Counted from the first letter of the stretch, positions 50,703 through 60,345 are shown. The stretch: DNA of 64,000 bases from Odobenus rosmarus divergens (GCF_000321225.1 NW_004450276.1:1579141-1643140); one strand, 5' to 3'. Numbers and translations are program-made. The notes: generated by a model from the letters alone, not told the origin.

Positions 50703-50918
50703 AGAACTCAACACCCCAAAAACCAATAAAAAATGGACAGAAGCCATGAATAGACATTTTTTTTAAAGAAGACATACAGATGGCCAACAGACACATGAAA
50801 AGCTGCTCAACATCACTGATCAGGTGATGTACGGAAGTGCTGAATCACTAAATTGTACACCTTAAACTAATATTACACGGTATGTTACCTAACTGGAATT
50901 TAAATAAAAATTTTTAAA

Positions 50919-50934
50919 AAAAGATTCTCTAACT
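50919..50934. repeat. Right target-site duplication of the large L1
   Basis: Same 16 bases as 43548-43563, directly after the L1 3' terminal A-rich tail. Confidence 0.85.
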
Positions 50935-51009
50935 TGGGAGAACACTGTTCTCAAGGTGTGAGGAAAAATACTTTTGAACAATATTTACTATAAGAAACAG
51001 AAGAAATCT

Positions 51010-51193
51010 TTTTTTTAAAGATTTTATTTATTTATTTATTTGAGAGAGAGAGCACATGAGAGGGGGGAGGGTCAGAGGGAGAAGTAGACTCCCCGCCAAG
51101 CAGGAAGCCCGATGTGGGACTCGATCCCGGGACTCCAGAATCATGACCTGAGCCGAAGGCAGTCGCTTAACCAACTGAGCCACCCAGGCGCCC
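51010..51193 (-). mobile_element. CAN SINE, antisense
   Basis: Reversed head GAGCCACCCAGGCGCCC. Flanked by GAAACAGAAGAAATCTTTT and GAAACAGGAGAAATCTTTT. Confidence 0.96.
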
Positions 51194-51213
51194 AGAAACA
51201 GGAGAAATCTTTT

Positions 51214-52195
51214 CAAAGCATTTGGTTTGCATTCTCAGTAAAATACAAGAAAAGCTGAAGTAAGAAATGAAGGGTGAGGTGTATTAAAAGCATACTTACA
51301 TGCTTCCTAAGATGTAAACTGACATGATAAGGTGCAGGCTGAGACAAGAAAAAAAATGGTAAAGAATAAAAATGGAATAGATGTACTATTTTAGACAGGG
51401 CAAAACAGAGAACTGACACTACAGAAAAATCATTCAGAAATGGAGAGGACAGATCTGAGCGGCCATCCAGAGGGCAGAGGGAAAAGACAAAGACAAAACT
51501 GAAGTCAGAAAAAGAAATAAAATTGTTTTCATGGAAAGGCAACGGTGGCGAAGAGGTTCAGCACTGGAAGGCAGAAAATGAAGAATCACTTCACAGAATA
51601 GAACCAGAATGTGCGGAACACATCACATAATCCATGACAGGATACCAAATAGAATAAATAGAAACAAAATAGAATAACTGGGCCAGTGGATTAAAAAGGC
51701 TTACAGACAAAGTTAACCAAAAGAGGTCACTGAAAAGACATACTGCTGTAAATTCAACAGCAAGAAAGAAAAAAGAGAACATTCTTCTCAGGATCTATAA
51801 CACAAAAACACAAACAGGTTACTTTTGAAAAAATAAGTTAAGATTACTCTTGTTTTTCAAGGCCCTGAAAGGCAGAAAACAGAAGAACAGAAATCTTACA
51901 AAAATTTTAAGACCAAAAAAAAAAAGTGGAGTCAAGAGGCAATAATTCAGTACTCATACGTGAAAAATAAGAATTGCACCCTTAAATATGTGAAGTTTCA
52001 GAAACACCTTCATCCACGTTCCAAGGCTAAAATGTTCCAAGATTTATGCCAGCTGACCAAGAAAGCAATGGAAACAAAGACCTGAAGAAGTGGGGAGGGG
52101 CTCATTTACAATGGCATTGAACATTGAATGTTTACAATGGCATTGAGCACTGAACAACAGAAAAGAGAATCTAAACAGTATTTCAAGATTTGTTG
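51214..52195. other. A-rich sequence, possibly old L1 or HAL1, unresolved
   Basis: A-rich, purine-biased sequence resembling decayed L1-type coding DNA, but no landmark is clear enough to name a family. No gene. Confidence 0.3.
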
Positions 52196-52199
52196 GGGT

Positions 52200-52396
52200 T
52201 TTTTTAAGATTTTATTTATTTATTTGAGAGAGACAGAGTGAACGTGAGAGAGAGAGCAGGAGGCGGGGGCACAGGCAGACAAGCCAACTCCCCGCTGAGC
52301 TGAGCAGGGAGCCAGACAGGGGCTCAATCCCAGGACCCCGGGATCATGACCTGAACCAAAAGCAGACACTTAACCAACTGAGCCACCCAGACGCCC
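52200..52396 (-). mobile_element. CAN SINE, antisense
   Basis: TTTTAAGATTTTATTTATTT tail at the left and GAGCCACCCAGACGCCC at the right. Confidence 0.94.
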
Positions 52397-52710
52397 TAGT
52401 ATTTCTAAATTTCTAAGCAAGAGCTTAATTCAAATTAAAAAAAAAAAAGAATTCTCGAAGGCAAAATACATGATAGAATAATAAGTTAAAAGTCCACCCC
52501 TTTTGCCACATGCTAAAAGAAGTTCTAGAAGGAGTAAAGGTTTAAATATTTAAAAATGCACTTAAAATGTACACTTATCTCAGCATAGCAAATACATCAA
52601 TAAATGAACTGTAAGTTTATCAATTCAGAAGCAGAATTGGGAAAGAAAAGTAGATATAAATGATAGAATACAGAAAGGTTGAAAACTTGCACAGATTAAA
52701 TAACCAGACA

Positions 52711-52928
52711 TAGGGGCGCCTGGGTGGCTCAGTTGGTTAAGCGACTGCCTTCGGTTCAGGTCATGATCCCAGGGTCCTGGGATCGAGCCCCGCATCGGGC
52801 TCCCTGCTCGGCAGGAAGCCTGCTTCTCCCTTCCCCACTCCCCCTGCTTGTGGTGCCTCTCTCGCTGTCTCTCTCTGTCAAATAAATAAATGAAATCTTA
52901 AAAAAAAAAAAATAAATAAATAAATAAC
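52711..52928 (+). mobile_element. CAN SINE, younger type
   Basis: GGGGCGCCTGGGTGGCTCAG, GCGACTGCCTTCGGTTCAGG, (AAAT)n tail. Flanked by AAATAACCAGACATA and AAATAACCACAGACATA. Confidence 0.96.
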
Positions 52929-53046
52929 CACAGACATAAATAAATGTTAACTAAATTAGAAAATCTATTTAAATGCATGGTAAAGAAAAGTCTTACACTT
53001 TTGATATTTGTAAACCTCTTGTAAATCTGTAAGAAAATAGAATATC

Positions 53047-53278
53047 TTTTTTTTTTAAGATTTTATTTATTTATTTTAGAGAGAGAGAGAGAAATAGCAC
53101 ATGTGCATGTGCAAGCAGGGGGAGGGGCAGAGGGAGAGAATCTCAAGCAGAGATTCTCTCTGCTCCTAGCAGGGCACTTGGAGCCTGAGGCAGGACTCAG
53201 TCTCAGGACCCTGAGATGATAACCTGAGCAGAAACCAAGAGGCAGACACTTAACCAACTGAGCCACCCAGACACCCCA
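53047..53278 (-). mobile_element. CAN SINE, antisense, with internal palindromic duplication
   Basis: Reversed head GAGCCACCCAGACACCCC. Flanks GAAAATAGAATATCTT and GAAAACAGAGTATCTT. Inside, GAGAATCTCAAGCAGAGATTCTC (about 53136-53160) is an inverted duplication not found in the other copies. Confidence 0.93.
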
Positions 53279-53439
53279 GAAAACAGAGTATCTTGAGAAA
53301 AAGTTAAGAGTATGAAGAGCCAACTTAGAAAGTAAAATTTAAAAAATATCTTAAAAATTAAACACACCGGTGAACAAATAAATACAAATTAAGACATCAA
53401 TAAAATATTATCTCTTGAGAATAAAACTAAAAAAATGAA

Positions 53440-54060
53440 AAGAAATTCTAATACACAGAACTGTCAGGAGTTTGAGTCAATGATCACTCTCATACTAACA
53501 AGAGTATAAATTGAAACAACTATTGTTGCTGGACAAGTCAGAGCAACATTTTAAAGTTTCTTATATTCTTTGATCTAGCCCCCCCCCCACTTCTATGAAT
53601 TTATCTGAATAATCAAGAATATGTGCAAGGGTATAAAGTTGTTCATATTAAAGTATAAACCAAAATCAAAAATAATACATAACACAAGTGTACAAAAGGC
53701 AAGAATAAATTATGGTATGTGCACACATTTAAACACCGTGTTCTAAAAATTATGTTGGGGCACCTGGGTGGCTCAGATGGTTAAGCGTCTGCCTTCGGCT
53801 CAGGTCATAGTCTCAGGGTCCTGGGATCGAGTCCCACATCAGGCTCCTTGCTTAGCAAGGAGCCTGCTTTTCCCCCTGCCTGCCACTCCCCCTGCTTGTA
53901 CTCTCCCCCTCTCTCTCTCTGTGGCAAATAAATAAATAAAATCTTTAAAAATTATGTTGCAGAAAGAAGACTAATAACATGAAGAAAAGTTCAGATGTTA
54001 AAAAAGTTTTACTAACCCATACCAAAATATGCATAGCAAAATTGCCAGATATGTGCATAC
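53440..54060 (+). mobile_element. Old L1M 3' region, interrupted by a SINE
   Basis: Typical L1M 3' sequence: AACAAGAGTATAAATTGAAA, AAAGTTGTTCATATTAAAG, AATTATGGTATGTGCACACA. It resumes after the SINE with CTAATAACATGAAGAAAAG. Confidence 0.7.
53757..53950 (+). mobile_element. CAN SINE, younger type
   Basis: GGGGCACCTGGGTGGCTCAG head. Flanked by AAAAATTATGTT on both sides. Confidence 0.96.
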
Positions 54061-54669
54061 AAAGTTACTGAAAACATGAATAGTACCCATCTTTCAGACA
54101 CTGAAATGACAGGCAGTTTTCTTTCTCTTTGTGTTCATCTAAAAAACACACGGTAAAGTCTCCGCAGTAGCACTCACTACTATAGTGAGTTGGGATGTAA
54201 CACAACTGACTTTCGATATCTGCCCTCCGTGGAAGCCCAGGTCTCAAACAGGGAAAAGTCAAAGTTGTACTGCAGGGAGAAAAGGTGACAGGGAGCAGAA
54301 AGACAGCCCACTCCGGAAAATAGCAGGTAAACCTCCCTAGGGAAGAAGAGAAGAGGAAGTACGGACCCCACATCTCTGGAAAACTCATAGTCCGGTCATC
54401 CCAGGTGAAGCAATGAAATGGGCAACCACTACGAGGACATTCAAAGCACAGCTGCTGCTATCTGGGAAATCCCAGCTGGCCACAGATCCTGAATCATCAC
54501 CATAGATGTTAAAGCCAGAATGGACGCTGCCACTAATAGGCGCCAAGCCACAACCAGGAAATGGACACTTCCATGGAAGAACCCTGGAATTCCAAGCCAG
54601 CTAGTTACACAGACTTGCTCCAGCCACGTGATTAACATCACTGATAGCCCAATCTCTCATTTCTAATGA
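54061..54669. other. Unrecognised segment
   Basis: Non-L1 sequence of balanced composition between two L1 fragments. A 107-codon minus-strand frame (54065-54388) is cysteine-rich but matches no family I know. Confidence 0.3.
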
Positions 54670-55300
54670 CTGAATATTTGAGAACTAACTTATGACATTA
54701 TAGCAGATTTTACTTTCTTTTATAATCAAAAATTAAATCAAAAATGAAATTAATAGAAAGAATATTCGATTAGTTTTTTTTTTTTAATTCCAACCACCTG
54801 GAAATTTAAAAGTACTCTCCTAAATAACTATGGAGATAAAAATTACTTAAAATTATAGCGTAATTATAAGGGCACCTGGCTGGCCCAGTCAGTGGAGCAT
54901 GCAACTCTTGATCTCAGGGTTGTGAGTTTGAGCCCCACACTGGCTGTACTTAAAAAAAAAATCTTTTAAAAAATTAATGTAATTATAAACAGTTTAGAAT
55001 ATATTTTTAAAAATCAGAACACTATGTATCCAAACTTAAGGAACAGATCCAAAGCTGCATTCAAAGGAAAATTCATAGTAGTAAACATTCTCTTACAAAG
55101 AAAAACAGAAAAATAAATAAAGCATTCACTTCAAGGAATTAAGTTGGAGAAAAGGAATGATTTTTAAAAGATAAAGATAACACAAAGGAAATAACGTGGA
55201 AAACATATCAGAATTGAGAAATAACTCCAAGAGCTGGTTGTAGGAAAACAAACCCATGACAGACTTTGACAAAGCTTATTAGAAAGAGAAAGCATCCACT
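54670..55300 (+). mobile_element. Old L1M ORF2 fragment, interrupted by a short SINE
   Basis: Contains GAACAGATCCAAAGCTGCAT, AAAGGAAAATTCATAGTAG and AAGAGCTGGTTGTAGGAAAA, from the ORF2 reverse-transcriptase region, with many stops. Confidence 0.75.
54870..54970 (+). mobile_element. Short tRNA-only CAN SINE
   Basis: About 100 bp: a tRNA-like part (GGGCACCTGGCTGGCCCAGT, CAACTCTTGATCTCAGGG, GAGTTTGAGCCCCACACTGG) followed directly by an A-rich tail, without the usual pyrimidine-rich body. Flanked by GCGTAATTATAAG and ATGTAATTATAAA. Confidence 0.85.
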
Positions 55301-56519
55301 GTCATGGGGTTATATTTTGAAAATTATTATTGAATTTTTCTCTTTTGTCTTTCTGACCATGACATGAATTTTCCTGCTGTCATTTTAAAGCATCCTTTGG
55401 GGGATTCTGGAGAGAGAAAGACTTGTTACTGAAAAAAGGCAAAGAGAAAGGATAAGGTGATACTCAGCTTTTGCCAAGCAAAACAAGATATGCTACGGCC
55501 CCAAGAAGAGATTTCCAAATTCTTCTCATTCTCCCTCTTTAGCACATTAACCGCCTTACTTGGAAGACACAGCTCCTGGAGCCTTTTCAGTCTTTTCACT
55601 CCTGGTCCCCATGAATTACCATTAAAGCTTAGGTTTGAATTAGGCCTGGAGGTTTGAGTCAGGACAGAAGAAAATATGAGGGACAGGGGTAGCCTGCCCA
55701 TTCCCAGCTGGGAGCAGAGGTGGAAAGAAGACAGAGAAAGGAAAAGAAGAACTCTGGCTTGGGGACAGGAAGGTAAGGGTAACCACAAGAGTAGAGGGAC
55801 GCTGGCCTCCTCCCCAGCTAGGACTCTGAAAAGAGATCACCTCTTGGACAGCCTGCCATCCTGAAATCACCTTAGAGTAGGGTCACATGTCTTTCATGGG
55901 GCAAGTAGAGGGAGGCCCTAGATTTAATTTCCTGAACCAGCCTCAGTTCTTATAGGTTTAGATGGGTCCCAGAAATAGCTGGGAGACTGGCTGTGGAGCT
56001 AGCTAGCCAGAGCTGGGTGAGACAGCATCAGAGCAAATGTTGCAGAGTGACAACACAGGAGAGGACTAAAAGAAAATCTTCACCAGATCCCAGAGAGGTA
56101 GCAGCAGGTGGGAGCTCAGTGAGGAAGACAGAGTGGGGGGACCAATAAGGTAGAATACCTGAGGAAACAGAATGAGCAACAAACTGCAATTTCCTAACTG
56201 GCTATCAGCAGGGTAGTACTCAGCCATCAGGTGGAAAATGGACAGCATCCCTCTGGAGATTGAGTTTCAAAGGATACCATGATCATGAACCCCAACTCTG
56301 AACTCTACCAACATATCATCTAAGCCCACCTCCCCCTTGTATCTGGGTGTCATCTTTAAGTAAGAAGAAATGGTGAAAACAATATGAAAGATGGAGCATT
56401 TGCTCCCAGAAAGAATAAATATTACCAAAAGGAGTTGCTTAAATTGTCACATCTGACTAAGCTTTAACCTTACACACATACACCCCATCTTGCCCAGCAC
56501 CTAAGAAAGGCTACACAGC
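55301..56519. other. Unannotated stretch between L1 fragments
   Basis: No exon or repeat recognised with confidence. The minus-strand frame 55426-55788 has no domain I recognise. Confidence 0.3.
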
Positions 56520-56790
56520 AGGGACATTAAGAGTGTGGGATTCTGGATCCACGTGGCCTGGGTGTGACTCCGGGATCCACAATTTGCCAACCCTGTGACT
56601 CTGGACAATTTACTTCATCACTCTGTGCCTCAGTTTCCTCAACTATGAAACGAAGATAATCATAGTTTCTCTTAATAGTTTTTAAGGATTAAGTGAGCTA
56701 ATAAATGTAAAGTGCCTAGATCAATATCTGGCCCATAAAAACATTCACTAAGTGTTGTCTATCTTTATTACTATTAGCATTATTATTATT
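56520..56790 (+). mobile_element. MIR SINE
   Basis: Nearly complete: ATTAAGAGTGTGGGATTCTG, CTGTGCCTCAGTTTCCTCAA, AAGGATTAAGTGAGCTAATA and CACTAAGTGTTGTCTATCTT. Confidence 0.9.
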
Positions 56791-56874
56791 ACTTTTACCT
56801 ATTACCCACAGTATGGGGCTCATGAAGGAAAGATCAGATCAGCTACAGAAAAATTAAGAAATTATAATTTCCTG

Positions 56875-57077
56875 GGGTGCCTGGGTGGTACAGTCAGTTA
56901 AGTGTCCAACTCTTGGTTTTAGCTCCGGTCCTGATCTCAGGGTCATGGGATCGAGCCCCACTTAGGGCTCGGAGCTCAGCAGGGAGTCTGCTTGAGAATC
57001 TTTCTCCCTCTCCCTCTGCCCCTCCCGCTCGTGCCCGCTCTCTCTCTCTCCAAAATAAATAAATAAATCTTTAAAAG
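56875..57077 (+). mobile_element. CAN SINE, older type
   Basis: GGGGTGCCTGGGTGGTACAG head, CCAACTCTTGGTTTTAGCTC body. Flanked by AAATTATAATTTCCT and AAATTATAATCTCT. Confidence 0.95.
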
Positions 57078-57119
57078 AAATTATAATCTCTCCCCATAAT
57101 CAAGTAGTATAGATTAAAA

Positions 57120-57450
57120 TTTGTACCATTACATAAATAATTAAAATCATAAATGATAAAGGGGATGTAAAATAAGACAGGTTTTAAAAAACATACCAGA
57201 ATGGTATAAAAAAAATCTTTAAATCAGATTCAGAAAAACATATGAATTACCTATATTAGCTCAAGAAGTATGCAAAGTAGAAAAGAAGTATGCCAAAAGA
57301 AGCTAAAAAATTCATCAAAGAATTACCTCAAAAAGGCCTAGGACCGGGTAATTCAATTAGTGCATTCTTTCAAAATTTCCCCAAGGGGCAACGCCAAAAT
57401 GAATAACAAACAGTACCAAGGCCTGGAAAAAGATGGAATGCTCCCCAGAT
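57120..57450 (+). mobile_element. Old L1M ORF2 fragment
   Basis: Contains AATTCATCAAAGAATTACCT, GGGTAATTCAATTAGTGCAT and GGAAAAAGATGGAATGCTCC, decayed ORF2 sequence. Confidence 0.65.
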
Positions 57451-57809
57451 CACTGGAAAGCTACACTATCTACACTATAGAAACCTGCATCACATAAAAC
57501 TAGAGGCCACTATTTTTCTCAAAAGCTTTGTTACTCTAGGATTTCTTAGGGCCTCTAACAGGCTGTAAAATCCTAATAGGAGGATTGTGGGAGATGATTC
57601 CTGCACTTCAAGATTTCTTCCAGGCTCCCCCAGACCTTTCTTAGGACTATGCCATACAGGAAGCTGGGATCGTGCAGTCGGTAGATTAAGAAGGTCCAAG
57701 AGCCAAGAGTATACAGAAGGAAGCATAGAAAAAAGGATTCTCAAGAGATAAGCAGAGGAAAAGAGACAGTACACAAAATTGCAGTAATAATAGCATTGCT
57801 GAGGCATGA

Positions 57810-58580
57810 AACGGTACATTCTTCTGGTGAAAATGTAAATTCAATCAACACTTCCAGGATGTAATTGGCCTTATGTGTTTGGAACCTAGCATATACTCTT
57901 CAACCTAATAATATGACTTCTATCACTCCATCCTGGAGAATTCATTTAATAGGAAGATAAGGATTTACATACAAGGATGCACTTAATAGAATTATTAACA
58001 GGGGCGCCTGGGTGGCTCAGATGGTTAAATATCTGCCTTCGGCTCAGGTCATGATCTCAGGGTCCTGGGATCGAGCCCCACATCGGGCTCCCTGCTCCAC
58101 GGGAGGCCCGCTTCTCCCTCTCCCACTCCCCCTGCTTGTGTTCCCTCTCTCGCTGTGTCCCTCTCTGTCAAATAAATAAAATCTTTAAAAAAAAAAGAAT
58201 TATTAACTGCAAATAAAACAAAAACCAAACAGGAAACAGTCTAAATGTCTAGAGCTACAGTTAAATAGATGGCACATTCATATGATGAATTATCCAACAA
58301 TTAAAAGTAACGTTTGGGGGGGTGGTTAATGACATGTATTTGTCTAATTTTTTAGAAAAAAAGGTAGACCACAAACTACAAAGTATAATCTTAAGTATAT
58401 TTTTAAAATATATGTAGGTAGGAAAAACTACTGGACGAATATAGACCAAAGGCTTAATATGATCTGTGGGTGGAAGAGCTCTGAGTGAATATTTTTTAAT
58501 ACATTTCTCATATTATCTAACTTTCTGCAACAAGCACGTATTACTTTTATAATCCGAAAGAAAGATAAAAACCAAATAAT
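57810..58580 (+). mobile_element. Old L1M 3' region, interrupted by a SINE
   Basis: Contains AAACGGTACATTCTTCTGGT, CTTCTATCACTCCATCCTGG and, after the SINE, AAATAGATGGCACATTCATA and GAATTATCCAACAATTAAAA. Confidence 0.75.
58001..58197 (+). mobile_element. CAN SINE, younger type
   Basis: GGGGCGCCTGGGTGGCTCAG head, CTGCCTTCGGCTCAGG body. Flanked by AGAATTATTAAC on both sides. Confidence 0.96.
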
Positions 58581-58918
58581 TATTGCACATGGATAAACAC
58601 TCCTATGAGTGAAAAAGAACAGTTTTTAAATCTCCATTCACTAAGGACAAAAAGAATCTCAACGTTGTGCACAGAATTCTCCCAAACATGAATCTTGCAC
58701 GGGTGCAATGTAAAGCATAAAGACAAAAAGCAAACCAACTGAATCCCTCTGCAGACAGGCTGAGCTGCCTCTCTCAGGGGTTTTCAACACACGGTTACCG
58801 AGAAAGGGCCTCAGCACCCATTTTTTTGCAAAGTGTAGCTGTTTGAATATCTCCCTTGGTTTGAAGAACCTCTACGTGGAGGTATGGGCTTTACAAGGGA
58901 GGTTGAGGCAGTGTGAGG

Positions 58919-59275
58919 AGTTACACACAGTGTTACACACACACGCAGTGTGAGGACACACACACACACACACCACTCCCACCCCACTCACACACACGCA
59001 GTGTGAGGACACACGCACACACCACTCCCACCCCACTCCCACACACGCAGTGTGAGGAGACACACACACACACACCACTCCCACCCCACTCACACACACG
59101 CAGTGTGAGGACACACGCACACACCACTCCCACACACGCAGTGTGAACACACACACACACACACGCCCCAGCGCACTCAATCATGCAGTCCCAGCCAGAC
59201 AACACACACACACACACACACACACAGACACACACGCCCCAGCACACTCAATCATGCAGTCCCAGCCAGACAACT
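58919..59275. repeat. CA-rich minisatellite with 102-bp higher-order unit beside ST8SIA6 exon 2
   Basis: The word GCAGTGTGA recurs at 58945, 58998, 59047, 59100 and 59138, with spacings of 53, 49, 53 and 38 bp. The arrangement is therefore a 102-bp dimer (53+49) repeated about twice. Units contain CCACTCCCACCCCACTC and CA runs. A second duplication of 71 bp, containing GCCCCAGC and ACTCAATCATGCAGTCCC, starts at 59165 and 59236. The array lies in ST8SIA6 intron 2, about 90 bp from the exon 2 donor. All reading frames through it are repeat artefacts. Confidence 0.85.
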
Positions 59276-59364
59276 CGAAGCGAGCCCTGCGGCGGCAGCC
59301 GCGCCCCACCCGCGCCCCGCAGCCGCCGAGCCCCCTCCCGCCTGCCGCCCGGCGCCGCGGATAC

Positions 59365-59463
59365 CTGTTCGTCGGGCGCGGTAGCTGGGTCGCCGGGCTC
59401 CGGAGCGTCCTCAGCGCGGCGGGGGTGCCGCGCGCGGTGTCCCTGCTCTCCTCCACCAGGAGC
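59365..59463 (-). CDS. ST8SIA6: ST8SIA6 coding exon 2 (stem region)
   Basis: Second coding exon, 99 bases: one base completing Arg34, 32 codons, and two bases of the next codon. It encodes the luminal stem just after the membrane anchor. The translation contains LLVEESRD, GTPAALRTLRSPAT and ends PRPTN, closely matching the human stem, which has PRATN at the end. The acceptor is a pyrimidine-rich stretch ending GCGCAG|G, with AG at 59465-59464. The donor is AACAG|GTATCC, with GT at 59364-59363. The split codon after the terminal Asn begins AG; in human it is Ser and completes an N-glycosylation sequon, but the third base lies in an exon outside what I can identify. Homology and both splice sites agree, so the identification is firm. 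Confidence 0.93.
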
Positions 59464-59903
59464 CTGCGCCGCCAGGAAGAAAACTAAGTTGTTACACCCG
59501 GCTGGCAGGCTCGGCAGCGGCAGCGCGCGCGCCCCGGCGCCCCCCGGCAGCTCCCAAACCCCGGAGTTTGAAGCCATTCAGGGCGGGAAGGAAGGGAAAG
59601 CGTGGACTAGAACGGCGAGCCCGGGAGACCGCCGGGGACCCGACGGCGGGTCCCGCTCCGCAGCGACGCCCGCCGGAGCCCTCACAACCCCTCTCCGCCG
59701 CAGCCGCTGCCCACCCGGTCCCAGCGTCGCCCCTCGGTCACCCCCGCCCCGGCCAGTCCTGCCTCCCGGACGCCCCCTTCCCGGCCCGCCCTCGTGCGAC
59801 CGCCGCCCGTCGGCTTCCCTTCGCCGCGGCCCCAACGTCGGCGCCCGGAGTGGGGCGGCCGGGCGGCGGGGGAGCCCCGGGGCGCGCGCGGCGGGTGGGT
59901 TAC
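59464..59903 (-). other. ST8SIA6: ST8SIA6 intron 1 (440 bp, GC-rich)
   Basis: Short phase-2 intron between the two exons. It begins GTAACC and ends in TTTTCTTCC...GCGCAG on the minus strand. It is almost wholly CpG-rich and lies inside the island, so it may carry promoter or enhancer elements. No repeat is recognised in it. Confidence 0.85.
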
Positions 59904-60004
59904 CTGGAGCGGGCGGGCGCGTCGATGGAGTACCAGAGCAGGCGCAGCAGCAGCAGCAGCAGCAGGCTGGCGAGCAGGGCGAGCAGCGCGCCCCCCGGCC
60001 GCAT
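59904..60004 (-). CDS. ST8SIA6: ST8SIA6 coding exon 1 (signal-anchor exon)
   Basis: First coding exon of alpha-2,8-sialyltransferase 6, a Golgi type II membrane enzyme that adds sialic acid to sialylated glycans, mainly O-glycans (family knowledge). It encodes 33 residues plus two bases of the next codon. Residues 1-6 are MRPGGA. A leucine-rich anchor follows (about residues 5-24, with seven CTG leucines at 14-20), ending LLRLLW. The N-terminus matches the human protein as I remember it through the anchor and then diverges (YSID where human has CPAD). The donor reads CAG|GTAACC, with GT at 59903-59902. The start has A at -3. An in-frame ATG at 60103 would add 33 residues, but homology favours 60004. 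Exon 2 lies 440 bp downstream and continues the frame (AG+G = Arg). The rest of the protein, including the sialylmotifs, is not seen in the window. Confidence 0.93.
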
Positions 60005-60345
60005 CCTGAGCCCCGCGCACGGCCGCCGCCGCCGCCCCGGCGAAGCGCAGCCCGGGCCGGCCCGACTCGCCGCTCCCGCCGCCGCCGCCGCAGCCACGCA
60101 CACCTCCAGTGTTCAAAGGCGGCGGGGAGGGGCGACGACGGCGCGCGGCGCGGGCCCGCACTCCCGGGCGCCCCGGGCCAGCCTCGCACGGTGTGCGGCG
60201 GGCAAAGGGAGAAGGCGCGGGCCGGCTCTCGCCTTCTCGCGCCCGGCCCCGGACCGCTCAGCTCGGCGCTTGGGTCGGCCGTGACGATTCGCCGAGCTCG
60301 CCTCCTCTCCTTCCGGAGGCGCTCCGAGCTGCTGCGGGCTCCGGT

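Larger units (their letters stand above)
46400..50815 (+). pseudogene. L1 ORF2 remnant (endonuclease and reverse transcriptase)
   Basis: Pieces follow the ORF2 order. The endonuclease part (about 46430-47260) includes DLTDIFRTFYPKTADYTFFS and a TFSRTDHILGH segment at 46988-47185, retaining the characteristic SRIDHIL-like histidine motif. Reverse-transcriptase segments follow at 48110-49130. Later sequence at 49415-49648 includes IPFTTAPKTARYLAINLTKE, the conserved region after the polymerase core. Five SINEs and numerous stops disrupt it, so no functional protein can be made. Confidence 0.88.
44132..50918 (+). mobile_element. Near-full-length dead L1 LINE with six SINE insertions
   Basis: Starts near AACATCTGGAAGATGGGGG, resembling the conserved YY1-type L1 start (AAGATGGCGG). 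It runs through a 5' UTR (44132-45200), ORF1 remnant, ORF2 remnant and a short 3' end (TTACCTAACTGGAATTTAAA plus A tail). The end of ORF2 and most of the 3' UTR are missing at about 50820. Stops and frameshifts are many. CAN SINEs sit at 45881, 47309, 47847, 48614, 49823 and 50505. The target duplication (43548-43563, 50919-50934) confirms insertion by target-primed reverse transcription. Confidence 0.93.

Noticed and set aside
54065..54388. Cysteine-containing 107-codon minus-strand frame
   Set aside because: Cysteine spacing matches no extracellular domain I know. It sits between L1 fragments and no intron-exon signals support it.
58919..59160. Regularly spaced repeats resembling a CRISPR array
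   Set aside because: Repeats and intervening sequence are both CA-rich variants of one unit in a mammalian intron; it is a minisatellite.
58872..59247. Cys/Val- and Thr/His-repeat frames on both strands
   Set aside because: These are translations of the CA/GT-rich minisatellite in several frames, not proteins.
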